Below are positions 33,103 through 41,237 of a stretch of 46,708 nucleotides of DNA, in pieces. The position numbers and the translations under genes are program-made. Source of the stretch: Bacteroides sp. OF04-15BH (GTDB lineage Bacteria; Bacteroidota; Bacteroidia; Bacteroidales; Bacteroidaceae). How positions within the stretch are numbered: the first letter of the stretch is position 1; the number at the start of each line of letters is the position of its first letter. Below the pieces are notes generated by a model. It worked only from the letters and a program-made list of their open reading frames with translations. It was not told the origin of the DNA and ran no database searches. Where the stretch lies: the NCBI RefSeq assembly GCF_003477995.1, contig NZ_QUEM01000031.1, forward strand, positions 1 through 46,708. Direction: 5' to 3'.

Positions 33103-35487
33103 TCAGGAAGGCAAAGAAAAGAATACGCGCATAATAGGCGGCACAAGCCGTTTGTCGAGTTTGTCGTCTTCCACTGCCGGGTTCGGCCGATCGGGGTGTT
33201 GATTGGGTTGATCTGTCGGTTCAGCATCTCTGTTCCCAGTTCCTTCCGGTGTATCGGGTGTGTCAGGCGTATCAATATCATCACCATTACCCTCTGTCGG
33301 TTTTATCTGGAGACCATTTTTTGCATCGATGGGAGCAATCTCCCGCAGAACATTGAGTAGCTCAGTGTCTTCCAATAGAATACTGTCGGTTGGAATTTCC
33401 GATGCCTCGTCCAATACGCTGCGGTTTCTGGAATATTCGCGAACCGCATCCGTAATATTGGTCGGAGTCGCTTCCTGCAACTTATGTTTGTTCAGTACGA
33501 TGATAGGAGAGATTGTCAACTCTTTTGCGATACGTTCTCTCAAGCCTGCATTACCCTGAACCTCTGTATTGACATTGTAGAACTGCGATTTCAACTCCTG
33601 CAACCGGAACAGGCGATTCGGATCGAAGTCTACCAATAATGTCTGCGGCTTCATGTTGTACTTGATGGTTCGGCCGTTTTCATCCTTGAAGGTGGTAACG
33701 TATTGATTCTGCAGACGGAATATTGCCTGATCGTATTCCTGCGGAGATGACGTTCCCTTGAGGTAAAGCATCGTGTCCCATTGCGGCACGGTTGTTCCTG
33801 TCAGCATCCGGTTAACGGTCAATGTCAGTGTCTTGCGGCCATTCTCTTCACAAGTCTTTATCTTCCCTTTGACAATATCCGTAGTCGCGTATCTGCGCTC
33901 TTCGTCAAAGCCGGCTATGTTGATAACCTCGTAATTGCATAGATTTTTGAATCGGTCTTTTTCTCGTTGAATCAATGCCGCCATGGCATCGCAGGAGGCA
34001 CGGAAAGGCAACACGACAACAATATGGCGGCACATCTTACCATCCTTTATTTTGTCGTAATCGAGAAAGCCGAGCAGATTCTCATCCTCTTTCGTACCGT
34101 CGATTACCTCCAGCAAATCCAGAATCTCGGGTTCGTGTAAAAATTGCCGATGGCTGCCGTTTCTTTTAGTTGTCATCGACTGAGGTCGGAACAACTCGGA
34201 AAATGCGTAGGTAATGCCATTTTTACGTAATTCCTCCATCTTTTTTACGGAAGAGGCATTCGGATTGAACGCAAAGCGAATCATCTGTGGAAATCCATAA
34301 TAAGGATTGTCCCATTCGTTGCAGTCATCCTCTTTGAGATGTTCGTCGTCCCACTGCTTCTGAGCGTCGATAATGTCCGTAAACTGAACAAAGGCAATGA
34401 TGTCTTCTTTTTTGAATTCATCGCTCATCAAAATACGGTATGGCGTACCGGAAAGATGTATGCGAATCTTTGTATCCAATGCTTTTACAGCTTCGTCCAC
34501 CTGCTCGAGCGTTTCAAAGCCGTCAATATTTTGCAGCTCTTTCTCAATCTGTGATTTGCTGAGATTATATTGTTGCAAGACCTTTCCGTAGGAAGCGCCA
34601 CGAGCTCCGAAATGGGTTTCATCAACGATCAGCAAATCAATCTGATGTTCAAAAACCTCTTTGTGCTTTGCCTTGATTCCTTCCCCTTGCAGATCTTGTA
34701 ATGTCAAGAATAGTGCGACCTTATCTCCGGCAGCGAGAGTATCGGCAACAATAGTTTCATTACTATTTAATGACGCACTGTCCAGAAACTTGTAGCCAGC
34801 AAAGTAAACGTGGCTCTCAACAGTCTTTTTCCATTCTTGTTTTACGTCTGCCTTAGCTGAAACGACGACCACAATTTTCGCGTCCATCTCTTTGGCACAG
34901 CACATAGCCGTGAAAGACTTACCGAATCGCATTACTGCATACAGCAACAGATTGGTGCGACCGGCAGCTATAGCATTTTTGAAGTTTTCAATAACCTGCT
35001 GCTGATTGGCTCGTGGAGGATAGCTATCCGTTCGTTCGTAGGTAAGTGTTTGAGGTAAGCGGTCAGGAGAATAGAACTGATATTTGCCGTTTTTCTCTCG
35101 TGCGCTTTGATATATGTCCGATATAGCCTCTTCCAGATCAGCGGTTGTAGCCCCTTCGAAGAACTCCTTTGAATAGTAAGGCAGATGCCCAAACGTATCC
35201 GGCAGCAACCGTCTTCTGCCTTTTTCCTGTTCCAGAAAAGTATGGACAGCAAAATCACGAAAAATAGTCTCATTGTTTATCTGTGCCGAATGTTCGTACT
35301 GCTGTATCAGATTTGGGAAAATCTTTCTCCATTCGTCCAGACGGACACGCACTCCTCGGGCCGTGTCACCGACCTTCAGATAGTTTGGAACCGTTTCGGT
35401 AGAGAAGGCATATATATGTGGCTCAACCCGCCCTACAATCAGGCCATCGAGAAGAGCAGTGTTTATTTTTAGATTTGCGTCTGCCAT
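33103..35487 (-). CDS. GIY-YIG nuclease/SF2 helicase of a restriction system, frameshifted at its C-terminus
   Basis: A 794-residue protein. Residues 20-60 look like a GIY-YIG nuclease: IYAF (25-28) as GIY and YLKVG (36-40) as YIG, followed by Arg44/47/49. The SF2 helicase motor comes next: Walker A RFGKS (187-191), motif II DETH (289-292), a SGTP block (motif III-like) and a late QAIFRLQNQ motif VI. A Pro/Asp linker with three DTP repeats precedes the end. The last residues LVPPIMRVFFSLPS look out of frame: one base is probably missing near 33145, and the true chain continued into the methyltransferase 20 bases downstream. It starts 1 base after the upstream gene's stop. It would translocate along and cut unmodified DNA. 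Confidence 0.82.
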   Translation of the reverse strand: MADANLKINTALLDGLIVGRVEPHIYAFSTETVPNYLKVGDTARGVRVRLDEWRKIFPNLIQQYEHSAQINNETIFRDFAVHTFLEQEKGRRRLLPDTFGHLPYYSKEFFEGATTADLEEAISDIYQSAREKNGKYQFYSPDRLPQTLTYERTDSYPPRANQQQVIENFKNAIAAGRTNLLLYAVMRFGKSFTAMCCAKEMDAKIVVVVSAKADVKQEWKKTVESHVYFAGYKFLDSASLNSNETIVADTLAAGDKVALFLTLQDLQGEGIKAKHKEVFEHQIDLLIVDETHFGARGASYGKVLQQYNLSKSQIEKELQNIDGFETLEQVDEAVKALDTKIRIHLSGTPYRILMSDEFKKEDIIAFVQFTDIIDAQKQWDDEHLKEDDCNEWDNPYYGFPQMIRFAFNPNASSVKKMEELRKNGITYAFSELFRPQSMTTKRNGSHRQFLHEPEILDLLEVIDGTKEDENLLGFLDYDKIKDGKMCRHIVVVLPFRASCDAMAALIQREKDRFKNLCNYEVINIAGFDEERRYATTDIVKGKIKTCEENGRKTLTLTVNRMLTGTTVPQWDTMLYLKGTSSPQEYDQAIFRLQNQYVTTFKDENGRTIKYNMKPQTLLVDFDPNRLFRLQELKSQFYNVNTEVQGNAGLRERIAKELTISPIIVLNKHKLQEATPTNITDAVREYSRNRSVLDEASEIPTDSILLEDTELLNVLREIAPIDAKNGLQIKPTEGNGDDIDTPDTPDTPEGTGNRDAEPTDQPNQHPDRPNPAVEDDKLDKRLVPPIMRVFFSLPS

Positions 35488-35488
35488 A

Positions 35489-36493
35489 CTATTTTTCTTT
35501 TTTTAACAATGAAATAAAAGTCAGTGTTTTATTGCTGTTCCAATCCATAATCTTGCAATAGGTGCCATTATGTTTGTGAATATTGCCTTTCTGACAACCT
35601 TTACACTCTTGAATCGTTACTTTCGAATCAAACAGGTCCTGGACTGTTTGTTGTACACTATGGCAGCTTCCCGGAATTACTCCTTTCAAACCGTCCATCT
35701 GCCAAATATTCCATGAGATGATGGAAGCAATATTTTGCAACGATTTGAGTTGTGGCTTTTTGCCAAACTTTGCTTTGTAATAGTCTATGAAAGTATACAA
35801 AAGAGATTCCCGAGCAAGAAAAAGATTATCTCCCTGCCATTCGTAACCATAAACACTCATAAAGGCCGACTGGGCAGCTTTTAGCCATTCGCTTGACGTC
35901 TGCGTATTTTCCCCGACGATGCGAAGTTTTCTATCAAGTAATCCTATCCTTCTTTCTATCGGGATAGGTTCTCCAGTTACGGAATCATATCGGCTCACCA
36001 GATAGGGAGCCTCTCCACAGGTAATTTCAAGGCGATTCTCATTGATGTAATCATGCCAAGTTTTACCTTCAGGAAATATGATTTTCTTATCTGAAGGGAT
36101 CCACGAATGTGAACCGTCAGGATTATCCACCTCTATATTAAATACATTTTCCCGTCCAAACCAAGTATTGTCAATCAAGTTATTTTGCTTGTTACAGATC
36201 CATGACGGTGTGAAAACTTCTGCCATTTCACGACTACGTTGCTGTTGCATTTCACGGCTTTTGACAGCCCGAGGCTTGATTACCTCTCCATTTTTGCCAG
36301 TAATAGCCTCTAAAGTTATTTGATCGCTATACTGATAGCCAACACCCAAATCGGCATAATTGTTTGTCGCCCAAAAAATATTAACTTGACTATTTTCTGA
36401 ACTTAAAGTGCGATCTATGAGCAACATTGATAGCAGATTGGGGGATTGTTCAAAAATTTCATTTTCGCATATGTCTATCTGTAACAGATTCAT
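35489..36493 (-). CDS. Methyltransferase-like accessory protein of the restriction operon
   Basis: A 334-residue protein. REMAEVFTPSWICNKQNNLID (about residues 93-113) resembles the VFTP entry segment of adenine methyltransferases, and I recall similar proteins labelled restriction subunit M. Further conserved-looking blocks are LEITCGEAPYLVSRYD, RRIGLLDRKLRIV and YGYEWQGDNLFLARE. No NPPY/DPPY catalytic motif is seen, so it may not methylate by itself. The C-terminus has a Cys/His group, CKGCQKGNIHKHNGTYC, that could bind zinc. It is followed after one base by the GIY-YIG/helicase gene, implying coupled translation. It could be a specificity, loading or modified-base-reading subunit; this is an inference. 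Confidence 0.6.
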   Translation of the reverse strand: MNLLQIDICENEIFEQSPNLLSMLLIDRTLSSENSQVNIFWATNNYADLGVGYQYSDQITLEAITGKNGEVIKPRAVKSREMQQQRSREMAEVFTPSWICNKQNNLIDNTWFGRENVFNIEVDNPDGSHSWIPSDKKIIFPEGKTWHDYINENRLEITCGEAPYLVSRYDSVTGEPIPIERRIGLLDRKLRIVGENTQTSSEWLKAAQSAFMSVYGYEWQGDNLFLARESLLYTFIDYYKAKFGKKPQLKSLQNIASIISWNIWQMDGLKGVIPGSCHSVQQTVQDLFDSKVTIQECKGCQKGNIHKHNGTYCKIMDWNSNKTLTFISLLKKEK

Positions 36494-36551
36494 ATATTAT
36501 GTATTTTTAACATCTTAATTACCGTTTCAGCGCACCTCTTAACTAAAGTAA

Positions 36552-36776
36552 TTATTCTATATCATAATTAAAATCAGCCTCAATAAGATCTTTAATATCT
36601 ACTTTAAGTAGTTGGGCAATCTCAACAAATTGGGCCATTGATGGCTGTACCTTATTAGTTTTCCATCGTGAAACAGTCATATCTGTGACACCCATTTGTT
36701 CTGCCAACCAGCGATTAGTTATTTCTTTTTCAGCCAAAATTACACGCAACCGATTTGAGCATTCTATTTTCGCCAT
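36552..36776 (-). CDS. XRE-family transcriptional regulator (controller protein)
   Basis: A 74-residue protein that is nearly all one helix-turn-helix domain: RLRVILAEKEITNRWLAEQM, then GVTDMTVSRWKTNKVQPSMA as the recognition helix, and AQLLKVDIKDLI. It is about the size of C-proteins that time restriction gene expression after entry into a new host. It is the first gene of the leftward operon. Its own promoter carries two inverted repeats, one exactly between the -33 and -7 boxes, so it should repress itself and the restriction genes. Confidence 0.85.
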   Translation of the reverse strand: MAKIECSNRLRVILAEKEITNRWLAEQMGVTDMTVSRWKTNKVQPSMAQFVEIAQLLKVDIKDLIEADFNYDIE

Positions 36777-36801
36777 ATTGTTTCATGTTATGTTAACAGT
36801 A

Positions 36802-36832
36802 CAAAGTTACACATAAAATGATAATCATCAAA
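36802..36832 (-). promoter_or_regulatory. Promoter of the restriction operon
   Basis: On the minus strand TTTG (36832-36829), exactly 19 bases, then TAACTTTG (36809-36802): a full match to the Bacteroides TTTG-N19-TAnnTTTG promoter. Confidence 0.75.
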
Positions 36833-36852
36833 GCAATCTGATAATAATATCA
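36818..36852. promoter_or_regulatory. Two operator-like palindromes for the XRE regulator
   Basis: ATGATAATCAT (36818-36828), a perfect inverted repeat about one base, lies inside the -33/-7 spacer. TGATAATAATATCA (36839-36852), TGATA-N4-TATCA, lies just upstream of the -33 box. The centres are about 22 bases apart. Both carry TGAT/ATCA half-sites. Confidence 0.6.
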
Positions 36853-36951
36853 TTATATGAGATTTAATAATTGATAAACATTAGTATTTATCTGTTTTCT
36901 CTGATTACTTGAAACAGATGTGTGGAAAGTATCTGCCAAATAAAAAATCTA

Positions 36952-36959
36952 TAACTTTG
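36952..36959 (+). promoter_or_regulatory. -7 box of the SGNH hydrolase gene
   Basis: TAACTTTG fits TAnnTTTG, 56 bases before the ATG at 37015. Confidence 0.55.
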
Positions 36960-37014
36960 CTTTCGGCTATTATAAGCCTCCATTTAATACAGTTGATGAA
37001 ATAACACAAAAAAA

Positions 37015-38772
37015 ATGATTATGAATACAGCTTTAAAGTTTGCAGTATTGCCTGTTCTTTTCTTCGGGCAGTCACTTGGTATGGTAGCCCAGACCGACTG
37101 GTATAATCCTATGGTTGATTCATTGTTGCCCATTCACGGAAGAGCCTGGAACACGGAAACTGGAAAATACTATCAGCGTCTGCCGCAGCGGGCCAAAGAA
37201 TTAGTCCGTAAACCAGTGTGGAATCTGTCGTTGCAGACCGCAGGACTCTATGTGAAGTTTTATACCAATGCTCCGAATATTCAGGTGAAATATCAGGTTA
37301 CAGGGGGATACTCGCTGCCCCACATGCCGGCAACAGGAGTGAGTGGAGTGGATCTTTATACGATGGATTGCAACGGCAAACAGTATTGGTGTGCTGCCAA
37401 CTATCAGTTTGGCGATACGGTCCGTTATACGTATAACAATCTGACTTATCACAATACGCACGACAAGGGCAATGAGTTTACTCTGTATTTGCCGCTTTAC
37501 AACGGAGTAAAGTCCTTGCAGATAGGTGTGCCCGAGGGAAGTCGTTTTGACTTTGTACGTCCGTCGGTCGAAAAGCCTGTTGTGGTATACGGAACTTCCA
37601 TTGCGCAAGGTGCATGTGCTTCGCGTCCCGGCATGGCCTGGACCAATATCTTACAGCGTAAGCTGGATATGCCTGTCGTTAATCTGGGCTTTTCGGGGAA
37701 CGGGCAGTTGGATGAGGAGTTTTTCCGCCTTCTGGCCGAAGTGGATGCGGCAATGTATGTGATAGACTGTATGCCTAATATGACGGGCGACCGTGTGGCA
37801 CTTATCCGTCCGCGTCTGGAAAACGGTCTCCGTATCTTGCGCAGCAAGAGCAAGGCACCTGTTCTTCTGGTAGAACATGATGGATATATGGGCTTTTATG
37901 CTTCGGATAAGAGAGGAGAGGACTTTCGTCAGACCAATGAGCAGTTGCGTGCCGTGTACGATTCGATGAAGGATGAGGTCGGGAATCTGCATTATCTTAC
38001 GTTTGACGAACTGGCACTGTCTATGGACAGTCAGGTAGACGGTGTGCATGCCACTGACTTGGGGATGCAGCAGTATGCCGATGCTTACTATAAGAAGATT
38101 GCCGGTATCCTTTTTCCGGAACAGAACCGATTATCATTTGTTCCGAGCAGACAGCACCGCGATTCTTTCACATATCAGTGGGCGAAGCGGCACGATGAAA
38201 TTCTGGAATATAATGCAACGGCCCAGCCCGAAATCGTGATGTTGGGAAATTCTATCACTCATTTCTGGGGAGGACTGCCTTATGAGAAACGGCGGGTGGC
38301 CGATGATGTATGGCAAAAACTGTTCAAAGGCAAGTCGGTTGTGAATCTGGGTTACGGATGGGACCGGATTGAGAATATACAGTGGCGGGTGCTGCATGGA
38401 GAGCTGGACGGTTTTCGGGCGCAGAAGATATTTATGATGTTGGGTACCAATAATCTGGATATGAATACGGACGAACAGATCATTCAGGGGATTAAGGAAA
38501 CTGTCGCACTGATTGCCCGAAAACAGCCGCAGGCCAAGCTGTATGTGGTTAAGATTCTGCCGCGCAGAAACTATGAACAACGGTTGGTTACTCTGAATGC
38601 CGGACTTGAGCAGGCTTTTGTGGGCAATGCTTCTGTTCAAGTGCTCGACCTGTCGGAGACGCTTACGGGTAAAGACGGGAAAATAAACGAGAAACTGTTC
38701 TCGGACGGTCTTCATCCCAATCATGAAGGGTATAAACGGATTGCGAATGAATTGAAGCCTTATGTGAAGTAA
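37015..38772 (+). CDS. Secreted protein with two SGNH/GDSL hydrolase domains
   Basis: A 585-residue protein with a signal peptide (cut near Ala25-Gln26). Residues 35-185 form a beta-sandwich N-terminal domain of the SGNH_N type. The first hydrolase domain (186-370) has VYGTSIAQG with Ser195 and DGVHATDLG with Asp342/His345. The second (400-585) has MLGNSITHFWGG with Ser413, GTNNLDM and SDGLHPNHEGY. Both have a complete-looking Ser-Asp-His set, so both may be active esterases, most likely removing acetyl groups from dietary or host glycans. It has its own promoter and a hairpin terminator; no PUL genes are adjacent. Confidence 0.85.
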   Translation: MIMNTALKFAVLPVLFFGQSLGMVAQTDWYNPMVDSLLPIHGRAWNTETGKYYQRLPQRAKELVRKPVWNLSLQTAGLYVKFYTNAPNIQVKYQVTGGYSLPHMPATGVSGVDLYTMDCNGKQYWCAANYQFGDTVRYTYNNLTYHNTHDKGNEFTLYLPLYNGVKSLQIGVPEGSRFDFVRPSVEKPVVVYGTSIAQGACASRPGMAWTNILQRKLDMPVVNLGFSGNGQLDEEFFRLLAEVDAAMYVIDCMPNMTGDRVALIRPRLENGLRILRSKSKAPVLLVEHDGYMGFYASDKRGEDFRQTNEQLRAVYDSMKDEVGNLHYLTFDELALSMDSQVDGVHATDLGMQQYADAYYKKIAGILFPEQNRLSFVPSRQHRDSFTYQWAKRHDEILEYNATAQPEIVMLGNSITHFWGGLPYEKRRVADDVWQKLFKGKSVVNLGYGWDRIENIQWRVLHGELDGFRAQKIFMMLGTNNLDMNTDEQIIQGIKETVALIARKQPQAKLYVVKILPRRNYEQRLVTLNAGLEQAFVGNASVQVLDLSETLTGKDGKINEKLFSDGLHPNHEGYKRIANELKPYVK

Positions 38773-38775
38773 CAA

Positions 38776-38805
38776 CGAGGGGATGCCAAAACTGGCATCC
38801 CCTCG
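38776..38805. terminator. Bidirectional terminator between the SGNH gene and ackA
   Basis: A perfect 13-bp stem (38776-38788 with 38793-38805) and a 4-base loop, lying between two converging genes. Confidence 0.82.
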
Positions 38806-38832
38806 CTATATATTCAGGTTCTTATCTGAAAA

Positions 38833-40029
38833 TTACTTCTTCAGCAGCTCCATAGTGTCGGTAGCGATCATCAACTCCTCGTCAGTTGGGATTACGCAAA
38901 CGGTAACCTTACTGTTCTCGGTAGAGATGATAGCCTCTTTGCTGCGTACCTTGTTCTTCTCCATGTCGAGTTCTACACCCAGGAAGCCCAGAGTCTTGCA
39001 GACACCTGCACGTGCAGTAGCCTGGTTCTCACCAACACCACCAGTGAACAGGATTACGTCTACACCGCCCATAGCAGCTGCATAGGCACCGATATACTTG
39101 GTGATGCGGTAGAAGTACATGTTTTCGGTACGGATAGCCAGATCCTCGCCATTAGCTACAGCGTCTTCCAGCTCACGCATATCGCTTGAACGCTTGAACA
39201 TACCCAGCACACCGCTCTTCTTGTTCAACAGGTCAGAAGTCTGGTCTGGAGTCAGGCCTTCCTTCTTCATGATATACAATACGGCACCGGCGTCGATGTC
39301 ACCGCTACGGGTACCCATCATCAGTCCTTCCAGCGGAGTCATACCCATACTGGTATCGATGCACTTACCGTCCTTGATAGCAGCGATAGAACCACCGTTA
39401 CCGATGTGGCAAGTGATGATCTTAGAACCTTCAACCGGAATGTTCAGGTATTCGCAAACGCGCTTAGATACATAGCGGTGAGAAGTTCCGTGGAAACCGT
39501 AACGACGTACACCATATTTCTCATACAGTTCGTAAGGAACCGGGTACAGGTATGCGTGCTCCGGCATAGTCTGGTGGAATGCAGTATCGAATACGGCAAT
39601 CTGAGGAACCTGTGGCATCAGCTTTTGTACAGCATAGATACCCTTCAGGTTGGCCGGGTTGTGAAGCGGACCCAGGTCGCAGCACTCTTCGATGGCGTTG
39701 ATAACGTCCTGATTGATGACTACAGACTCGCTGAACTTGCTTCCTCCGTGGAGTACGCGGTGGCCTACTGCCTCGATTTCGCTCAGGTCTTTTACAACAC
39801 CGAACTCAGCATCTGTCAGTACGTCGAAGATCATCTGAACACCGCTGGTGTGCTCCTGAATAGATCTTTCGATGATTTTCTTTTCGCCGTTAGGCAAAGT
39901 CAGTTTCAGGAATGAATCAGGCAAACCGATTTTCTCGATACCGCCCTGTGCCAAAACTTCCTTTGAAGGCATCTCAAACAGTTTGTACTTGATAGATGAG
40001 CTGCCGCAGTTTAAAACCAATATCTTCAT
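38833..40029 (-). CDS. ackA: Acetate kinase
   Basis: A 398-residue enzyme of normal length that moves phosphate from acetyl phosphate to ADP, giving acetate and ATP. The first signature LVLNCGSSSIKYKLF is at residues 4-18. The second, YGFHGTSHRYV, is near residue 177, and GDIDAGAVLYIM and FTGGVGENQ follow as expected for the actin-like kinase fold. It lies 32 bases downstream of pta, so the two form an operon for the last steps of mixed-acid fermentation. Confidence 0.97.
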   Translation of the reverse strand: MKILVLNCGSSSIKYKLFEMPSKEVLAQGGIEKIGLPDSFLKLTLPNGEKKIIERSIQEHTSGVQMIFDVLTDAEFGVVKDLSEIEAVGHRVLHGGSKFSESVVINQDVINAIEECCDLGPLHNPANLKGIYAVQKLMPQVPQIAVFDTAFHQTMPEHAYLYPVPYELYEKYGVRRYGFHGTSHRYVSKRVCEYLNIPVEGSKIITCHIGNGGSIAAIKDGKCIDTSMGMTPLEGLMMGTRSGDIDAGAVLYIMKKEGLTPDQTSDLLNKKSGVLGMFKRSSDMRELEDAVANGEDLAIRTENMYFYRITKYIGAYAAAMGGVDVILFTGGVGENQATARAGVCKTLGFLGVELDMEKNKVRSKEAIISTENSKVTVCVIPTDEELMIATDTMELLKK

Positions 40030-40061
40030 ATCAATATATAAATAAGGTGGGGGAATTCTTT

Positions 40062-41075
40062 TTATTTCTGCTCTTTTGCTGCAATTGCCTGATTAGCGGT
40101 GATGGCTACCATGGTGTAAACATCCTCGATAGAGCAACCGCGTGACAGGTCGTTCACCGGACGGGCGATACCCTGAAGGATCGGGCCGATAGCTTCGGCA
40201 TTACCCAGACGCTGAACCAGCTTGTAAGAAATGTTACCTACTTCCAGATTTGGAACAACCAATACGTTGGCATGTCCGGCAATCAGAGAACCCGGAGCCT
40301 TGCTGCTTCCTACTGATGGAACCAGAGCTGCGTCGGCCTGCAATTCACCGTCGATGCTCAGACCCGGAGCCAGTTCGCGGGCGATGCGGGTAGCTTCTAC
40401 CACCTTGTCTACAACTTCATGCTTGGCAGAACCCTTGGTAGAGAAACTCAACATGGCCACTTTCGGATCGATACCTGCTACTGCTTTTGCAGTCTCGGCA
40501 GTACAAACGGCAATCTGTGCCAGCTGGTTGGCATCCGGAACCGGAGTTACAGCTACGTCACCCATTACCAATACACCGTTCTTTCCGTAGTTAGGAGCCT
40601 TGGTCAGAAGAAGCATGGCACCAGATACACAAGTCACACCCGGAGCAGTCTTGATGATCTGCAAAGCAGGACGCAATACATCACCGGTAGTGTTGCGGGC
40701 ACCGGCCAACTGACCGTCTGCATCGCCGGCTTTAATCATCAGGCAGCCGAAATACAACGGATCGAGTACTTTCTTGCGTGCCTCTTCGATGGTCATACCT
40801 TTCTTCTTGCGGAGTTCGCAAAGCAGTTCGGCATATTCTTCCTTCTTTTCTGAAGTTTCCGGATCGATGATGGTTGCCTTGTGGATGTTACCCAATCCCC
40901 ATTTCTTGGCAGCCTCTTCGATTTCGGCTACATTACCCAGGATAATCAGTTCAGCTACCTCGTCGGTCAGAATCTGGTTGGCAGCTTTCAATGTACGTTC
41001 TTCTGTTCCTTCCGGAAGCACGATGCGCTGTTTGTTTGCCTGTGCACGTGCTACAATTTCTTTGATCAAGTCCAT
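40062..41075 (-). CDS. pta: Phosphate acetyltransferase
   Basis: A 337-residue, short-form enzyme lacking the N-terminal regulatory domains of the E. coli protein. It converts acetyl-CoA and phosphate to acetyl phosphate for AckA. It begins LIKEIVARAQANKQRIVLPEG, the family start. The C-terminal catalytic half shows SFSTKGSAKH (residues about 210-219) and the ANVLVVPNLEVGNISYKL block. It is the first gene of the pta-ackA operon. Confidence 0.96.
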   Translation of the reverse strand: MDLIKEIVARAQANKQRIVLPEGTEERTLKAANQILTDEVAELIILGNVAEIEEAAKKWGLGNIHKATIIDPETSEKKEEYAELLCELRKKKGMTIEEARKKVLDPLYFGCLMIKAGDADGQLAGARNTTGDVLRPALQIIKTAPGVTCVSGAMLLLTKAPNYGKNGVLVMGDVAVTPVPDANQLAQIAVCTAETAKAVAGIDPKVAMLSFSTKGSAKHEVVDKVVEATRIARELAPGLSIDGELQADAALVPSVGSSKAPGSLIAGHANVLVVPNLEVGNISYKLVQRLGNAEAIGPILQGIARPVNDLSRGCSIEDVYTMVAITANQAIAAKEQK

Positions 41076-41118
41076 ATCTGTTGTTTTAGAATACTTTCTA
41101 TTTGTAATATCAACTTTG

Positions 41119-41126
41119 CAAAAATA
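41119..41126 (-). promoter_or_regulatory. -7 box of pta-ackA
   Basis: TATTTTTG on the minus strand fits TAnnTTTG, 44 bases before the pta ATG. Confidence 0.55.
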
Positions 41127-41237
41127 CGCATTTTTCGGTAAAGTAGCCTAACAAAAAGAATTTTATTTTTTGAGAATCTTCTAGATTTGATAAAATCTTC
41201 CTATTTTCGTTTTCCTAATTCATAAACAAGCTGATTC

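Noticed and set aside
33103..33222. Programmed -1 frameshift making the helicase-methyltransferase fusion
   Set aside because: No canonical slippery heptamer with a downstream stem was found in the overlap; a deletion is simpler.
33226..33262. Tandem DTP-coding repeats as a phase-variable tract in the helicase gene
   Set aside because: The unit is 9 bases, so copy changes would keep the frame and could not switch the gene off.
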